Assembly (NCBI RefSeq): GCF_019966535.1
Contig: NZ_JAIMID010000003.1
Location: forward strand, 186,001 to 250,000
DNA length: 64,000 bases
Direction: 5' to 3'
Origin: Mesobacterium pallidum
GTDB taxonomy: Bacteria; Pseudomonadota; Alphaproteobacteria; Rhodobacterales; Rhodobacteraceae
Part shown: positions 52,868 to 61,788 of the stretch, piece by piece
How the letters are laid out: each line of letters opens with the position of its first letter
Position numbering within the stretch: the first letter of the stretch is position 1
The notes under the pieces: generated by a model
Seen by the model: the letters and a program-made list of their open reading frames with translations, nothing else
Database searches by the model: none
Told to the model about the DNA's origin: nothing
Translations under genes and position numbers: made by a program

Positions 52868-53653
52868 TCAGTCCGACCAGCGAATCGGGGCGGCGTGGCG
52901 CAGGATGGCCTCGGCCGCCTCGGTGTAATCGGGCGCATCGCCTGCGTGGCGGTCCCCGGCGTGCAGAATGAACGGCGCATGCAGGCGCAGGGGGGCCCGT
53001 CCGCCCTTTGTCATATGGACAATCACGAGTTGTGCGTCGCGTCCCGCGCGGGGCGCAAGGGGCAGCACCCGCAGGCTGCCAAGGCCGGCCTGCGGCGCCA
53101 GGGACAGGATCTCGCCCAGCCGCTCGGCCCGGTGGATCATCGCGTAAAGGCCCCGCGGCGCCAGCCGGCGCGATCCTGCCTGCACCCAGTCGGCCAGCGG
53201 CGTGTCTTCGCCCATGGCCGTGTCACGGCCCGCGTCGGGCGCGCGCGTGCTCGCGCTGCGGTCGAAATAGGGCGGGTTGGCGATCACGATGTCGAACCGG
53301 CGCTGGCGCAGGTTCGCGGGCATGGCTGCCAGATCGCCCTCGACCACCGTGAGCGGCAGGTCGTTCAGCGCCGCATTCTTGCGCGCAAGCGCCGCGTAGC
53401 CCGGTTGCAGCTCGAGCCCGGTCAGCGTGAGCCCCTGCACCCGCGCGGCAAGGCACAGGCTTGCCGCCCCTGCCCCGCAGCCCAATTCCAGCACCGAGTG
53501 CCCCGCCCGCGCCGGAACCGAGGCGGCCAGCAGCACCGGGTCCACCCCGGCGCGGTACCCCTTGAGCGGTTGCAGCAGCGCAATCCGCCCGCCCAGGAAG
53601 CCCGAGCAGCCCAGGCCCCGGGCGGCGAGCGCGTCAGGAGGGGGCGATCTCAT
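52868..53653 (-). CDS. tRNA1(Val) (adenine-N6)-methyltransferase-like protein
   Basis: A 261-residue class I methyltransferase. It has the SAM motif LELGCGAGAASLCLA and the adenine-N6 NPPY motif in DIVIANPPYFDR, with the TrmN6/YfiC-like layout (GYRAGVDPVLLAASVP). The start at 53653 overlaps the DUF2007 stop region by 20 bases, so the two genes are coupled. Substrate assignment to tRNA is by family resemblance. Confidence 0.85.
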   Translation of the reverse strand: MRSPPPDALAARGLGCSGFLGGRIALLQPLKGYRAGVDPVLLAASVPARAGHSVLELGCGAGAASLCLAARVQGLTLTGLELQPGYAALARKNAALNDLPLTVVEGDLAAMPANLRQRRFDIVIANPPYFDRSASTRAPDAGRDTAMGEDTPLADWVQAGSRRLAPRGLYAMIHRAERLGEILSLAPQAGLGSLRVLPLAPRAGRDAQLVIVHMTKGGRAPLRLHAPFILHAGDRHAGDAPDYTEAAEAILRHAAPIRWSD

Positions 53654-53846
53654 GTTCTTCCAGCAGCGCGCGGGCGCGGTCATAGTCGCTGTCGGCCACC
53701 ATGGCGCGGCGCGGCAATATGCCGATGCTGCCTTCGAGGACGCTCATGTTTACGTCGAGCTCGAACAGGGCTATATCCTCGCCCTCAAGAAGGGCGCGGA
53801 CATAGGCCATCAGGGCGATGTCATTGCTGCGCAAAAGCTCTTTCAT
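53634..53846 (-). CDS. DUF2007 small protein
   Basis: A 70-residue protein (MKELLRSNDIALMAYVRALL, VNMSVLEGSIGILPRRAMVA) of the DUF2007 putative signal-transducing family, with the typical ILPRRAMV segment. It lies directly before and overlaps the methyltransferase gene and is divergent from the polyprenyl synthase gene. Function unknown. Confidence 0.85.
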   Translation of the reverse strand: MKELLRSNDIALMAYVRALLEGEDIALFELDVNMSVLEGSIGILPRRAMVADSDYDRARALLEEHEIAPS

Positions 53847-53896
53847 GGGATGGATGTAAGGGAAGGATCGGGGCCTTGTCGAGCCGGAGTGACACG

Positions 53897-54892
53897 ATGG
53901 TGAGGGACAGTGCGGTCAAGCCGCACGAGCGGCTGGCGACGCGGCTTGCGCCCAAGATGGACGCGGTCAACGCGCTGATCCGGCAGCGGATGGCCTCGCG
54001 CCACGCCCCGCGCATCCCCGAGGTGACCGCGCACTTGGTCGAGGCCGGCGGCAAGCGGTTGCGGCCGATGCTGACGCTGGCGGCGGCGGACCTGTGTGGC
54101 TACGGCGGCGAGGATGACGTCAAGCTGGCCGCGACGGTCGAGTTCATCCACACTGCCACGCTGCTGCATGACGATGTGGTGGACGAAAGCGCCCAGCGTC
54201 GCGGGCGGCCGACGGCGAACCTTCTGTGGGACAACAAGTCGAGCGTTCTTGTGGGCGATTACCTCTTTGCCCGCGCCTTCCAGCTGATGGTCGAACCGGG
54301 CGATCTGCGCGTGCTCGACATCCTGTCGAACGCCGCCGCGACCATCGCCGAAGGCGAGGTGTTGCAGCTGACCGCCGCGCAGGACCTGTCGACGACCGAA
54401 GAGATCTACCTGCAGGTGGTACGGGGCAAGACGGCGGCGCTGTTCTCGGCCGCGACAGAGGTCGGCGGCGTGATCGCCGGGGTGCCCGAGGCGCAGATCA
54501 AGGCGCTGTATGACTATGGCGACGCGCTGGGGATTGCCTTCCAGATGGTCGACGACCTGCTGGATTACTGGGGCGGAGACGCCACCGGCAAGAACATCGG
54601 CGACGACTTCCGCGAGCGGAAACTGACGCTGCCGCTGATCAAGGCGGTGGCAAAGGCCGACGCGACCGAACGCGCCTTCTGGGTGCGGGTGATCGAGAAG
54701 GGCAAGCAGGGCGAGGGCGACCTCGAGGAGGCGCTGCGGCTGCTGAACGCCCATGGCGCGCTCGAGGCGACGCGGGGCGAGGCGCTGGACTGGGCGGCCA
54801 AGGCCAAGGCGGCGCTGGACGTGCTGCCCGAGCATCCCGTGAAGGACATGCTGACGGATCTCGCCGATTACGTGGTCGCGCGGCTGACCTGA
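53897..54892 (+). CDS. ispB: Polyprenyl diphosphate synthase (ubiquinone side chain)
   Basis: A 331-residue trans-isoprenyl diphosphate synthase that builds the long chain for ubiquinone. It has both aspartate-rich motifs, LLHDDVVDES and MVDDLLDYWG, and the GGKRLRPML substrate site. Chain length cannot be read with certainty; ubiquinone-10 is usual in this group, so decaprenyl is likely. CCGGAG precedes the ATG. Confidence 0.93.
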   Translation: MVRDSAVKPHERLATRLAPKMDAVNALIRQRMASRHAPRIPEVTAHLVEAGGKRLRPMLTLAAADLCGYGGEDDVKLAATVEFIHTATLLHDDVVDESAQRRGRPTANLLWDNKSSVLVGDYLFARAFQLMVEPGDLRVLDILSNAAATIAEGEVLQLTAAQDLSTTEEIYLQVVRGKTAALFSAATEVGGVIAGVPEAQIKALYDYGDALGIAFQMVDDLLDYWGGDATGKNIGDDFRERKLTLPLIKAVAKADATERAFWVRVIEKGKQGEGDLEEALRLLNAHGALEATRGEALDWAAKAKAALDVLPEHPVKDMLTDLADYVVARLT

Positions 54893-54899
54893 GCGGGGT

Positions 54900-54918
54900 G
54901 GTGGGCAGGATGCCCACC
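54900..54918. repeat. GGTGGG/CCCACC palindromic intergenic repeat, copy c
   Basis: GGTGGGCAGGATGCCCACC, a perfect 8-base stem with a GGA loop, followed by CTACA. It lies 7 bases after the ispB stop. Confidence 0.78.
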
Positions 54919-54976
54919 CTACATCGGTGTTCTTGAGGTGTCGCGAGCCCGGCAACCCGGGGGCCAGCCCCCGGAC

Positions 54977-55007
54977 CCCCGGAGTTTATTGGCAAGATGA
55001 AGAAGGG
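54977..55007 (+). repeat. Dispersed intergenic repeat (type B), forward copy
   Basis: CCCCGGAGTTTATTGG then CAAGATGAAGAAGGG, preceded by a GGGGGCCAGCCCCC-like hairpin. It lies in the gap between convergent ispB and the secreted-protein gene and is nearly identical to the reverse copies at 4358 and 40376. Confidence 0.78.
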
Positions 55008-55034
55008 ATCGGGCCCGAAGGCCCGGTCCGTGCT

Positions 55035-55739
55035 TCAGTTCGTCAGGATGTAGTAGCTGTTGCGGATGCGGCCCTGGTTCTTGACCGCGACATAGAAATA
55101 GCCGTCCCAGGCGGGCGTCCAGGAGCAGTAGAGCTTGTCCGAATAGCTGCGGTCGAGGCAGATGACATTGCCGTTCTCGTCCGTGACCACCAGGTCGAGA
55201 TCCGCGTCGCCGTCGCCGATGATGGCGAGTTCGGCCAGGCGGCCGCCGTAGAAGGCCTCCTTGAAGATGTCGGTCTTGCCGGCGCGCAGGCGCGACAGGG
55301 TGCGCGAGGCGCCGCCAATGCGGCCACGGGCGCCTTCGGCCTCGACGTCCTCGATGATGCCCATGAGGGCCTCGTCACCGGCGGCGTAGTCCTTGGCGGC
55401 GGCCAGCATGTCGGCGGCCTCGATCGGCATGTCGGTGCCCTCGCCTTCCTCAGCGACGGCCTCGCCTTCGTTGTCCTGCGTTTCCTTCTCGCGCTCCACG
55501 TCCTCGATGGTCAAGGACATCATGATCTGCGCGGCCGAGAGGGCGGCAAGGGCGTTCTTGTTGGCCTGGGCATAGGCAAAGAGGTCCTGCGCCATGGCGG
55601 CCTGTTCGACGGCGCCGCCATCGGCCTCGGCCGTGGGCAGCGCGTTCTCGCCGCTCTTGTCCTGGGCCATTGCGAGGGGGGCCAGCGCGGTCAGGGCCGT
55701 GGCGCAGAGCGCCGCCTTGAGAAAGGATTTGGGGGTCAT
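55035..55739 (-). CDS. Secreted protein with PPC-like C-terminal region
   Basis: A 234-residue exported protein: signal peptide MTPKSFLKAALCATALTALA ending PLAMA, an acidic and helical middle (KETQDNEGEAVAEEGEGTDM), and a C-terminal beta-rich region (DADLDLVVTDENGNVICLDR, SWTPAWDGYFYVAVKNQG) resembling the bacterial pre-peptidase C-terminal domain. It lacks any visible catalytic motif. It lies 133 bases after the chymotrypsin-fold protease, on the same strand, and may be cotranscribed with the hydrolase operon or have its own promoter. PPC-like domains are often extracellular targeting or folding modules. Confidence 0.75.
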   Translation of the reverse strand: MTPKSFLKAALCATALTALAPLAMAQDKSGENALPTAEADGGAVEQAAMAQDLFAYAQANKNALAALSAAQIMMSLTIEDVEREKETQDNEGEAVAEEGEGTDMPIEAADMLAAAKDYAAGDEALMGIIEDVEAEGARGRIGGASRTLSRLRAGKTDIFKEAFYGGRLAELAIIGDGDADLDLVVTDENGNVICLDRSYSDKLYCSWTPAWDGYFYVAVKNQGRIRNSYYILTN

Positions 55740-55872
55740 GGATGGGCCTCTTTGCTTGAGGGTTTCGATGGCCCGAGGATGGCACCTCACTGGGCCGTAA
55801 TCCACTGTTTTTTCCTGACAAATCCCGTCACGAAATGCTGCGGCGCGGCGACGGGGCCGCGCCGCGCGGGCG

Positions 55873-56919
55873 TCAGTTGGAATTGACGACGCCGTTCAAC
55901 CAGTCGATGTAATTCGAGATCCGGGTATAGGCCGAGAACAGCGCGTCCTCCTTGCAGCTCTTGCCCGATTGCGAGGACATGCCCCAGCTGACCACCCCGG
56001 CCTGGATGTATTGCCCGCCCTCGAGCGGGACGACCAGCGGGCCGCCGCTGTCGCCGTTGCACGAGGTCTTGCCGCCCTCGAACGTGCCCGAACACAGCAT
56101 GTTTTCCGACATCGGCGGGCGGACGTGCTTGATCAGTTCCTGCCAGACCAGCTGCGCCTCGGGCTCTTCAAGGCCGAAGGCCTGGGCGGCGAGGCCGATG
56201 CCCTGCGCGGCGGTCTTGGCGCGCGCCTCGAGCATCATCTGGTTGCACATGTCGCGCGACATCATCTGGATCTCGGCCTCGCGCATCTTGGCGCTGCGTT
56301 GCGCGCCCTCGATCAGGCCCCAGCCGGTCACGACCGTGGTCACGCCGGGCTGGTCAAGCATGTCGCCGAACTGCGCATCCGGCACCTGGATCGTCTGGTA
56401 GGGCGCCTGCGGGGCGCGGGCCAGTTTCACCAGGGCGATGTCGTTGTCGAATTCCTCGCCGACATAGGCGGGGTGGCGGTAGATCGCCTCGACCGGGACG
56501 ACGTCGCCGGCGCCCTCGGCGATCTCGTTGCCGCCGACGAAGACCGCGATCGCGTCGGGGTTAAGGTCGCGGTAGACGCCGTTGGGGTCCTTCATGTGGA
56601 TGCAATGGGCGGCCGTCAGCACCCATTGGTCTAGCACCATCGAGCCGCCGCAGAATTGCGCGTCGATGCCCACGGGCGCGGCCTTGATCAGGAAGGCGAC
56701 CTGCCAGGGCCAGGCACCGGGCGCGGCCTCGGTCCCGCCGATCACGCGGCTGCCGCTTTCGTCCTGCGCCGCGGCGGCGTCGCGTTCGGCCCGGCCGTCG
56801 GACTGGACGAAGGCGAAGGGAGAGGCCGCCTCGGGCGCGACCTCGGGCAGGGTCAGGTCCTGCGCGGCCAGCGGGCCGGCAAAGCAAGCGGCCAGGACGG
56901 CCGCAGTCAGGTGTTTCAT
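55873..56919 (-). CDS. Secreted chymotrypsin-fold serine protease with zymogen site
   Basis: A 348-residue S1 peptidase. After a signal peptide (MKHLTAAVLAACFAGPLAAQ) and a propeptide of about 38 residues, SRVIGGTEA provides the canonical activation site: cleavage after Arg58 would free Val59. The triad is His105 (LTAAHC), Asp160 (NDIALV) and Ser291 (CNGDSGGPLV). The S1 pocket residue before SCNGDS is Thr, where trypsin has Asp, so tryptic specificity is not expected. An insertion of about 40 residues lies between Cys225 and Cys276. The start at 56919 follows GGAGAAG and lies 17 bases after the caspase stop. Cotranscription with the caspase gene is likely. Confidence 0.9.
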   Translation of the reverse strand: MKHLTAAVLAACFAGPLAAQDLTLPEVAPEAASPFAFVQSDGRAERDAAAAQDESGSRVIGGTEAAPGAWPWQVAFLIKAAPVGIDAQFCGGSMVLDQWVLTAAHCIHMKDPNGVYRDLNPDAIAVFVGGNEIAEGAGDVVPVEAIYRHPAYVGEEFDNDIALVKLARAPQAPYQTIQVPDAQFGDMLDQPGVTTVVTGWGLIEGAQRSAKMREAEIQMMSRDMCNQMMLEARAKTAAQGIGLAAQAFGLEEPEAQLVWQELIKHVRPPMSENMLCSGTFEGGKTSCNGDSGGPLVVPLEGGQYIQAGVVSWGMSSQSGKSCKEDALFSAYTRISNYIDWLNGVVNSN

Positions 56920-56936
56920 CGCGTCTTCTCCGTTGG

Positions 56937-58925
56937 TCAATTCCGCTTGGTTTCAAATGGGGCGATGACCAGGTCGAGCCGGTCTACCGCCAGCGCCGCG
57001 CCCCCCCGGGGCGACAGCGAAAATCCGCGGGTCGTCTCGCCCCGCACGAGGGCGCCCAGCCAGGCCTCGGCCGGGGTGGCATTGCCCCGAGACTGGCCAT
57101 CGGCGAGCGCCGAGAAGACGGCGCGCGGATCGCCCGGCTCGGCCGGCAGGCTGAGCACGTAGAGCGTCTCGCGCGCGTAGATGCCCGGGCGGGCGTCATT
57201 GCGCAGGCCGAAGTGCAGATCGCGCGTCTCGCCGCTGGGGATGCGGTTCGACAGGCCCTGCGTCGGCCAGATCATGTCGATCCGCCCGGTGGCATCGACA
57301 TAAAGCAGCGTCACGTCCTGCGGCCGGCTGCCGGTGTTGGCGATGGTGACGCCCAGCCGGTCGCAATGGCTGGCTTCGGCCGTGGCGCCGACATCGCGCG
57401 GCCCGGTCGTGGGATCGGCGCATTGGCGGCCGCGGGCCTCGGCCGGTTGCAGCGTGAAACCGACCTGCGGGCCGCCGCCCAGCAGCGCAAAGCCCATGGC
57501 CCCACCGGCCGGGGTCACCTGCGCCAGGATCTTGTCGAGCCTTATGCGAGCGGCCGCCCCGTCCAGCGCGATGGCCAAGGCCGAGACGAGGTCCGGCGTC
57601 TCGGCCGGCCAGGCCAGCCGGGGCGAGCTGCCGGGCCCCATCGGGTCGAGCACCCGGTCGGGGCCGACCAGCGCGAAACTGTCGCCGGCCCAGACGACGC
57701 CATGCGGGGCCGAGGGCACGACGGGCACGTCGGACGCCTCGGCCAGCATGCGCGGGCCGTCGGGGATCAGCCGTTCCAGCGCGCGGGCGGCGCCCTCGGT
57801 CAGGGTGACGCGGACGTCGGTGTCGGGGGCACGGCGCAACAGGCGCGCTTCGGTCACGCGCAGGGCCGGGGGCGTGCCGACATAGCGCACGTCGGACGTG
57901 GTCGGGCGCACCTCGGTCACCTCGATGCGGCCCAGCGCCGCGCCCGTGGGGTCCGCGAAGACCTCGAGCAGGCTGCCGGGGGTGATATCGTGCAGGGCGC
58001 CCGCGCTCAGCACCGTGCCGTCGATGGGATAGCCGGCCTGGGCCTGCGCATCGCCAAAGGCTGCGGCATCGGCCAGCGTGCCCTCGACATCCGGGGTCTG
58101 GGCCGGCTGGCCCGACCGGGCGCGGATGCGGGTCGACGCCGCCGCGACCGCCTGTCGCCAGCTGAGGCCCGGAGAGGTGTCAAGAACGTTGACCAGCGTG
58201 CGGGTGAAATCGCCGTACCATTCCCCGTCCACCGGGTATTCAAAGGCCCGCTGGTCCGACTGCGCGGCGTAGAGGAAGACGAAATCGCCCTCGAGCGGCG
58301 GCGCAGGCGTCCCGGCCACGGCGGTCGCCTCGGGGATCTCGAGCGTCTCGGGGTCGAGATAGCGCGCCCGCCCGTCGCCATCGTCCAGCGCGCGGAAGCC
58401 GGTGGCGGAATGGCAGGCGTCGAGGATCGCGATCACCTGCACGCCCCGGCCCAGCGCGGCCCGGGCGACGGCGCCGAATTCGTCGTCGAGAATCGCGTTC
58501 TCGACCGCGCCCAGCGCGCCGTTCCAGTGGCCGGCATCGCGGGGCAGGAAGATCTCGTCATAGCCGCCCTGTTCGTCGCCATCCATGTCGGGAGCCTGGC
58601 TGCCGTGGCCAGAGAAATAGATGACCAGCGTGTCGCCCGCCTCGCTGGCGGCGACTGCGGCATCAAGCGCCGACAGGATCGCGGCGCGGTCCGGGGGGAT
58701 GGCGCCCGGCCCTTCGGCCAGCAGGGTCACGTCGGTCACCCCGCGCCGGGCCAGCATGTCGGCCATCAGCCGCACGTCGTTTGCGGGGCCCGCGAGATCG
58801 GCGTCGAGGTTGACGTAATCGCTGACACCGATCAACACCGCCCGCGTCTCGGCCCAGGCCGAGGCGGCGGCAAGCGCGAGGCACGAAGCCGAGAGAAGAC
58901 GCGTGATCCACATGAGCGGGACCAT
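56937..58925 (-). CDS. Secreted caspase-family (C14) peptidase with DUF4384-like domain
   Basis: A 662-residue exported cysteine peptidase. The signal peptide (MWITRLLSASCLALAAASAW, then AET) is followed by a caspase/metacaspase p20-like domain: IYFSGHGSQ (His107) and LDACHSATGF (Cys171) form the dyad. A middle region follows, and the C-terminal third (VTLLYVDATGRIDMIWPTQG, then SNRIPSGETRD) resembles DUF4384. The start is uncertain: 58925 gives MVPLMWI after a G-run; 58955 would add ten residues and 58913 would remove four. It follows the patatin gene by 60 bases. Caspase homologues in bacteria commonly cleave after Arg or Lys, and the adjacent protease has an Arg-containing activation site. 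Confidence 0.87.
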   Translation of the reverse strand: MVPLMWITRLLSASCLALAAASAWAETRAVLIGVSDYVNLDADLAGPANDVRLMADMLARRGVTDVTLLAEGPGAIPPDRAAILSALDAAVAASEAGDTLVIYFSGHGSQAPDMDGDEQGGYDEIFLPRDAGHWNGALGAVENAILDDEFGAVARAALGRGVQVIAILDACHSATGFRALDDGDGRARYLDPETLEIPEATAVAGTPAPPLEGDFVFLYAAQSDQRAFEYPVDGEWYGDFTRTLVNVLDTSPGLSWRQAVAAASTRIRARSGQPAQTPDVEGTLADAAAFGDAQAQAGYPIDGTVLSAGALHDITPGSLLEVFADPTGAALGRIEVTEVRPTTSDVRYVGTPPALRVTEARLLRRAPDTDVRVTLTEGAARALERLIPDGPRMLAEASDVPVVPSAPHGVVWAGDSFALVGPDRVLDPMGPGSSPRLAWPAETPDLVSALAIALDGAAARIRLDKILAQVTPAGGAMGFALLGGGPQVGFTLQPAEARGRQCADPTTGPRDVGATAEASHCDRLGVTIANTGSRPQDVTLLYVDATGRIDMIWPTQGLSNRIPSGETRDLHFGLRNDARPGIYARETLYVLSLPAEPGDPRAVFSALADGQSRGNATPAEAWLGALVRGETTRGFSLSPRGGAALAVDRLDLVIAPFETKRN

Positions 58926-58985
58926 GCGGTTTTTGCCCCCCGGGGGCAATGTCATCTTGGCTGCATGACGGCGCTTTTCATGCCG

Positions 58986-60443
58986 TCAATTGCTTGGCGC
59001 GATCCGCCGCGCCGAGGGCTGGATCGGCCGCGCGCCGCCGGGGCGCTGACGCGCGTCGATGGCCAGCAGGAACCCGTTGAAATCGGGGTTGAGCTGGGTC
59101 GCCGCGTAGCCCGCGTCGATCACCTTGTCGACCAGTTCCGTGTCCAGCCGCAGGCGGGTCGGCACGGCGTTCAGCTCGGCCTGTTCTTCGGCATCGAGGG
59201 CGGTGAAATTGATCTGCCCGACGAAAAGCTTGAGGTCCTTGCAATCCCAGCCCCGCGTCGTGCCTCGCAGCGCGCGCACGCGAGCGGCGGGCAGCGAACA
59301 GCGCCACTCCACCAGGTCCTCGGCGTACTGGTCGAGGGTCAGCCGCAGCACGTCGTAGCCCACGCGAGAGGCCGAGCCCATGGACGAGTTGGCGATCGCC
59401 ATGCCCATCTGCACCCCGCCCGGGCCGCCGACCTTCTGGCTCCAGCTGTAGTCGCTTTGCACGGCGGCGTTGGACACGAGGAACAGCATGCGTTTCAGCT
59501 TGACCGCCTGGGCATCGGTCAGAGGCCCGAAGGGGGTCTGCGACTTGGCCCGCTCCATCGCCAGCCCCGTGGTGCCAAAATTGTCGGTGATGCCGCCGTC
59601 GAGCAGTTTCACGAACTTGACCTTTTCCGGGTCGCGGTAGCTTTCCAGGGTGGCGCCATAGGCGCGCATGGCCGACGTGGCCTCGGGGTTGAAACGGGCA
59701 GCGGTCAGCCAATCCGGTTCCGTATAGTCGCAATTGTCCGTGTGGGCCTTCAGCACGATGGGGCTGAAGACCAGCGGAAAGGCGGCGCTGGCGGCCACCG
59801 CCTCGCTGACCGGCAGGTCGGCGAGGTTCGAACAGAGCGCGTCGAACGTCTCCTGGCTGAAGAGGAACGGCGTGTTGTTGGCCACGTCCGCCGCGTTGAT
59901 CCAGGTGGTGGCATGGCCGCGCGCCCAGAGGTCGCGGAAGGTGGCGCCCTGCAGGATCGACTCGTCAAGGAACCGCGCGAAGGTGGCGCGCGAATTGGCC
60001 CCGCCCGAGATGCCGCGCACCAGCGTCACCGGGTTCCAGATCGCGGTCGACATGTACTTTTCGGCGTTCTGCACGAGGTAATCGTCGCGGTAGCGGTCAA
60101 GGCCGCGCGGACCGTGCAGCCCGTAATAGGCGGCCGTGACCGACCCGCCCGACACGCCCGTGACCAGCCGCACTGACTGCAGCAGCCCGTCCGGGTTCTG
60201 GGCGCTGCGCGTGGCGTCGCGCAGCGCCTTCAGCATGCCGTAGGAAAAGGACGAGGCGCGCGTGCCGCCCCCGGAAAAGGCGAGGCCGATGAACAGCTCT
60301 TCGTCCGCCACCGTCCCGGTGCCGAAGGGCTGCTCGTCCGGCGCCTCACCCGGGCCGAGCGGCGTGTTCAGCGGCTGGTTCCACGCGCCGCATCCGGCCA
60401 GCGCCAGCAGCGCACCGATGACGAATGTCTTGAAACTGCCCAT
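58986..60443 (-). CDS. Patatin-like phospholipase, lipoprotein
   Basis: A 485-residue lipoprotein: the signal MGSFKTFVIGALLALAGC ends in a lipobox with Cys18. The patatin fold has FSGGGTRASS, GVSGGS (Ser98) and LDGGITDN (Asp282), giving a complete Ser-Asp dyad. The C-terminal 100 residues are helical. It lies 28 bases after the histidine kinase gene and 60 before the caspase gene. A membrane-anchored phospholipase or acyl hydrolase acting in the periplasm or at the outer membrane is expected. Confidence 0.9.
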   Translation of the reverse strand: MGSFKTFVIGALLALAGCGAWNQPLNTPLGPGEAPDEQPFGTGTVADEELFIGLAFSGGGTRASSFSYGMLKALRDATRSAQNPDGLLQSVRLVTGVSGGSVTAAYYGLHGPRGLDRYRDDYLVQNAEKYMSTAIWNPVTLVRGISGGANSRATFARFLDESILQGATFRDLWARGHATTWINAADVANNTPFLFSQETFDALCSNLADLPVSEAVAASAAFPLVFSPIVLKAHTDNCDYTEPDWLTAARFNPEATSAMRAYGATLESYRDPEKVKFVKLLDGGITDNFGTTGLAMERAKSQTPFGPLTDAQAVKLKRMLFLVSNAAVQSDYSWSQKVGGPGGVQMGMAIANSSMGSASRVGYDVLRLTLDQYAEDLVEWRCSLPAARVRALRGTTRGWDCKDLKLFVGQINFTALDAEEQAELNAVPTRLRLDTELVDKVIDAGYAATQLNPDFNGFLLAIDARQRPGGARPIQPSARRIAPSN

Positions 60444-60471
60444 GCCCCGCGTCCCTCCGAATTCCCTGGCG

Positions 60472-61788
60472 TCAAGGCTCTTGTGCCTGAAATTGCAGGC
60501 AGATCAGCTCTATTGCAAACCCTTTCTTCACCTCGGGCAGGTGCAGCTTGGCGCCGTGGCGCAGGGCGATGGCGCGCACCAGCGACAGGCCAAGGCCGTG
60601 GCCGGGGCGGTCCGCAGCGCCGGCGCCACGGGTGAAGGGCTCGAACAGGTCGGCTTTTAGCGCCGCCTCGATCCCCGGCCCGTCGTCGCTGACCCGCAGC
60701 GCGATTCGGCTGCCCTGCGCCCGCAGATCGACCCGCACCGTGTCGCCGGGGCGGGTGTATTTCAGCCCGTTCTCAACGAGATTCGACACCAGCTGCGACA
60801 TCAGTTGGCCGTCGCCCAGGATCTCAAGCCCGGGCGCGATGTCGGCGGTGAGGTGCCGGCCGTCGTCCTCGGCCACCGGCTGGTAGAGCTCGACGATCCC
60901 GGTGCAGACCGCGCTGAGGTCGAGCGGTTTCAGCCCGGCCCGATTGCCGGTTTCGGCGTCGACGGCGGCGATGGACAGCAGCGCGTCGAAAAGCCGGATC
61001 GCGCCGCGGATCTCTTCGTCGAGCCGGGCGCGCTGCGCCTCGTCCACGTCCAGCGCGTCGAGCTGCGTGCGGATGCGGGCAAGCGGCGTGCGCATCTCGT
61101 GCGCGACCGCGTCGCCCAGCCGGCGATGCGCGCCGAAGAGATGGCCGATCCGGTCCAGCATGGCGTTGATGTGCCGCGCCAGCGTGCCGTAGTCGTCCCG
61201 CCCCTCGGGCAGGCGCAGCGCCATCTCGCCCGCGCCCACCGCGTCGAGCCTGCGGTTCATGCCGCGCACCCTGCCCTGGGCCCGCAGCGCCACCAGCGCG
61301 GCCCCGGCCAGCCCGGCGGCCAGCATGACCGCGCCGAAGACGACAAAGACGCGCCACATGGCGGTCAGCGTCCCCTCCATCGGGGCCAGGCTGACGCCGA
61401 CAGCCATGGGAAAGCCGCCGCGCAGCTCCTGCGCCTGGGCCAGGTAGGGGCGGCCATCCAGCGTGATCCGGCTGGCAGGGCCCGGCGCCAGCCCCTCGGG
61501 CCAGGCCGCCAGGTTGCCGCCCAGCACGGCGCCGTCCCGGTCCAGCAGCAGGTAGATCGCCCCGTTCCCGCCGTTGGCCGAACGGTACTCCATCGCCTGC
61601 CGCACTGCGATGATGCGGCGCTGTTCGTAAAGGGCGGCGACGTTTTCAACCTCGGCCGCAAGGCGCGCCTGCGCCTCGTCCATCAGCCGCATCCGCAGCT
61701 GGTCCTGCACCACGATCACACCGACCAGTGCCAGCGCCACCGGCACCAGCGCCACCAGCGCCGTGCCGAGGAACCGGCGCAGGATCAC
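60472..61788 (-). CDS. Membrane sensor histidine kinase
   Basis: A 438-residue HisKA kinase. Two transmembrane segments (about residues 8-28 and 145-168) flank a periplasmic sensor of about 115 residues; a HAMP-like linker (GMNRRLDAVGAGEMALRLPE) follows. The H-box is DAVAHEMRTPLARI (His230); the ATPase domain shows VENGLKYTR, DDGPGIE and GHGLGLSLVRAI. Its start overlaps the response regulator stop by 4 bases, so the two form a cognate pair. What the sensor detects is not evident. Confidence 0.93.
   Translation of the reverse strand: MILRRFLGTALVALVPVALALVGVIVVQDQLRMRLMDEAQARLAAEVENVAALYEQRRIIAVRQAMEYRSANGGNGAIYLLLDRDGAVLGGNLAAWPEGLAPGPASRITLDGRPYLAQAQELRGGFPMAVGVSLAPMEGTLTAMWRVFVVFGAVMLAAGLAGAALVALRAQGRVRGMNRRLDAVGAGEMALRLPEGRDDYGTLARHINAMLDRIGHLFGAHRRLGDAVAHEMRTPLARIRTQLDALDVDEAQRARLDEEIRGAIRLFDALLSIAAVDAETGNRAGLKPLDLSAVCTGIVELYQPVAEDDGRHLTADIAPGLEILGDGQLMSQLVSNLVENGLKYTRPGDTVRVDLRAQGSRIALRVSDDGPGIEAALKADLFEPFTRGAGAADRPGHGLGLSLVRAIALRHGAKLHLPEVKKGFAIELICLQFQAQEP

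Noticed and set aside
57213..60176. A 987-codon plus-strand open frame opposite caspase and patatin genes
   Set aside because: The minus-strand genes have full catalytic motifs and signal peptides; the plus-strand frame shows only antisense-type composition.
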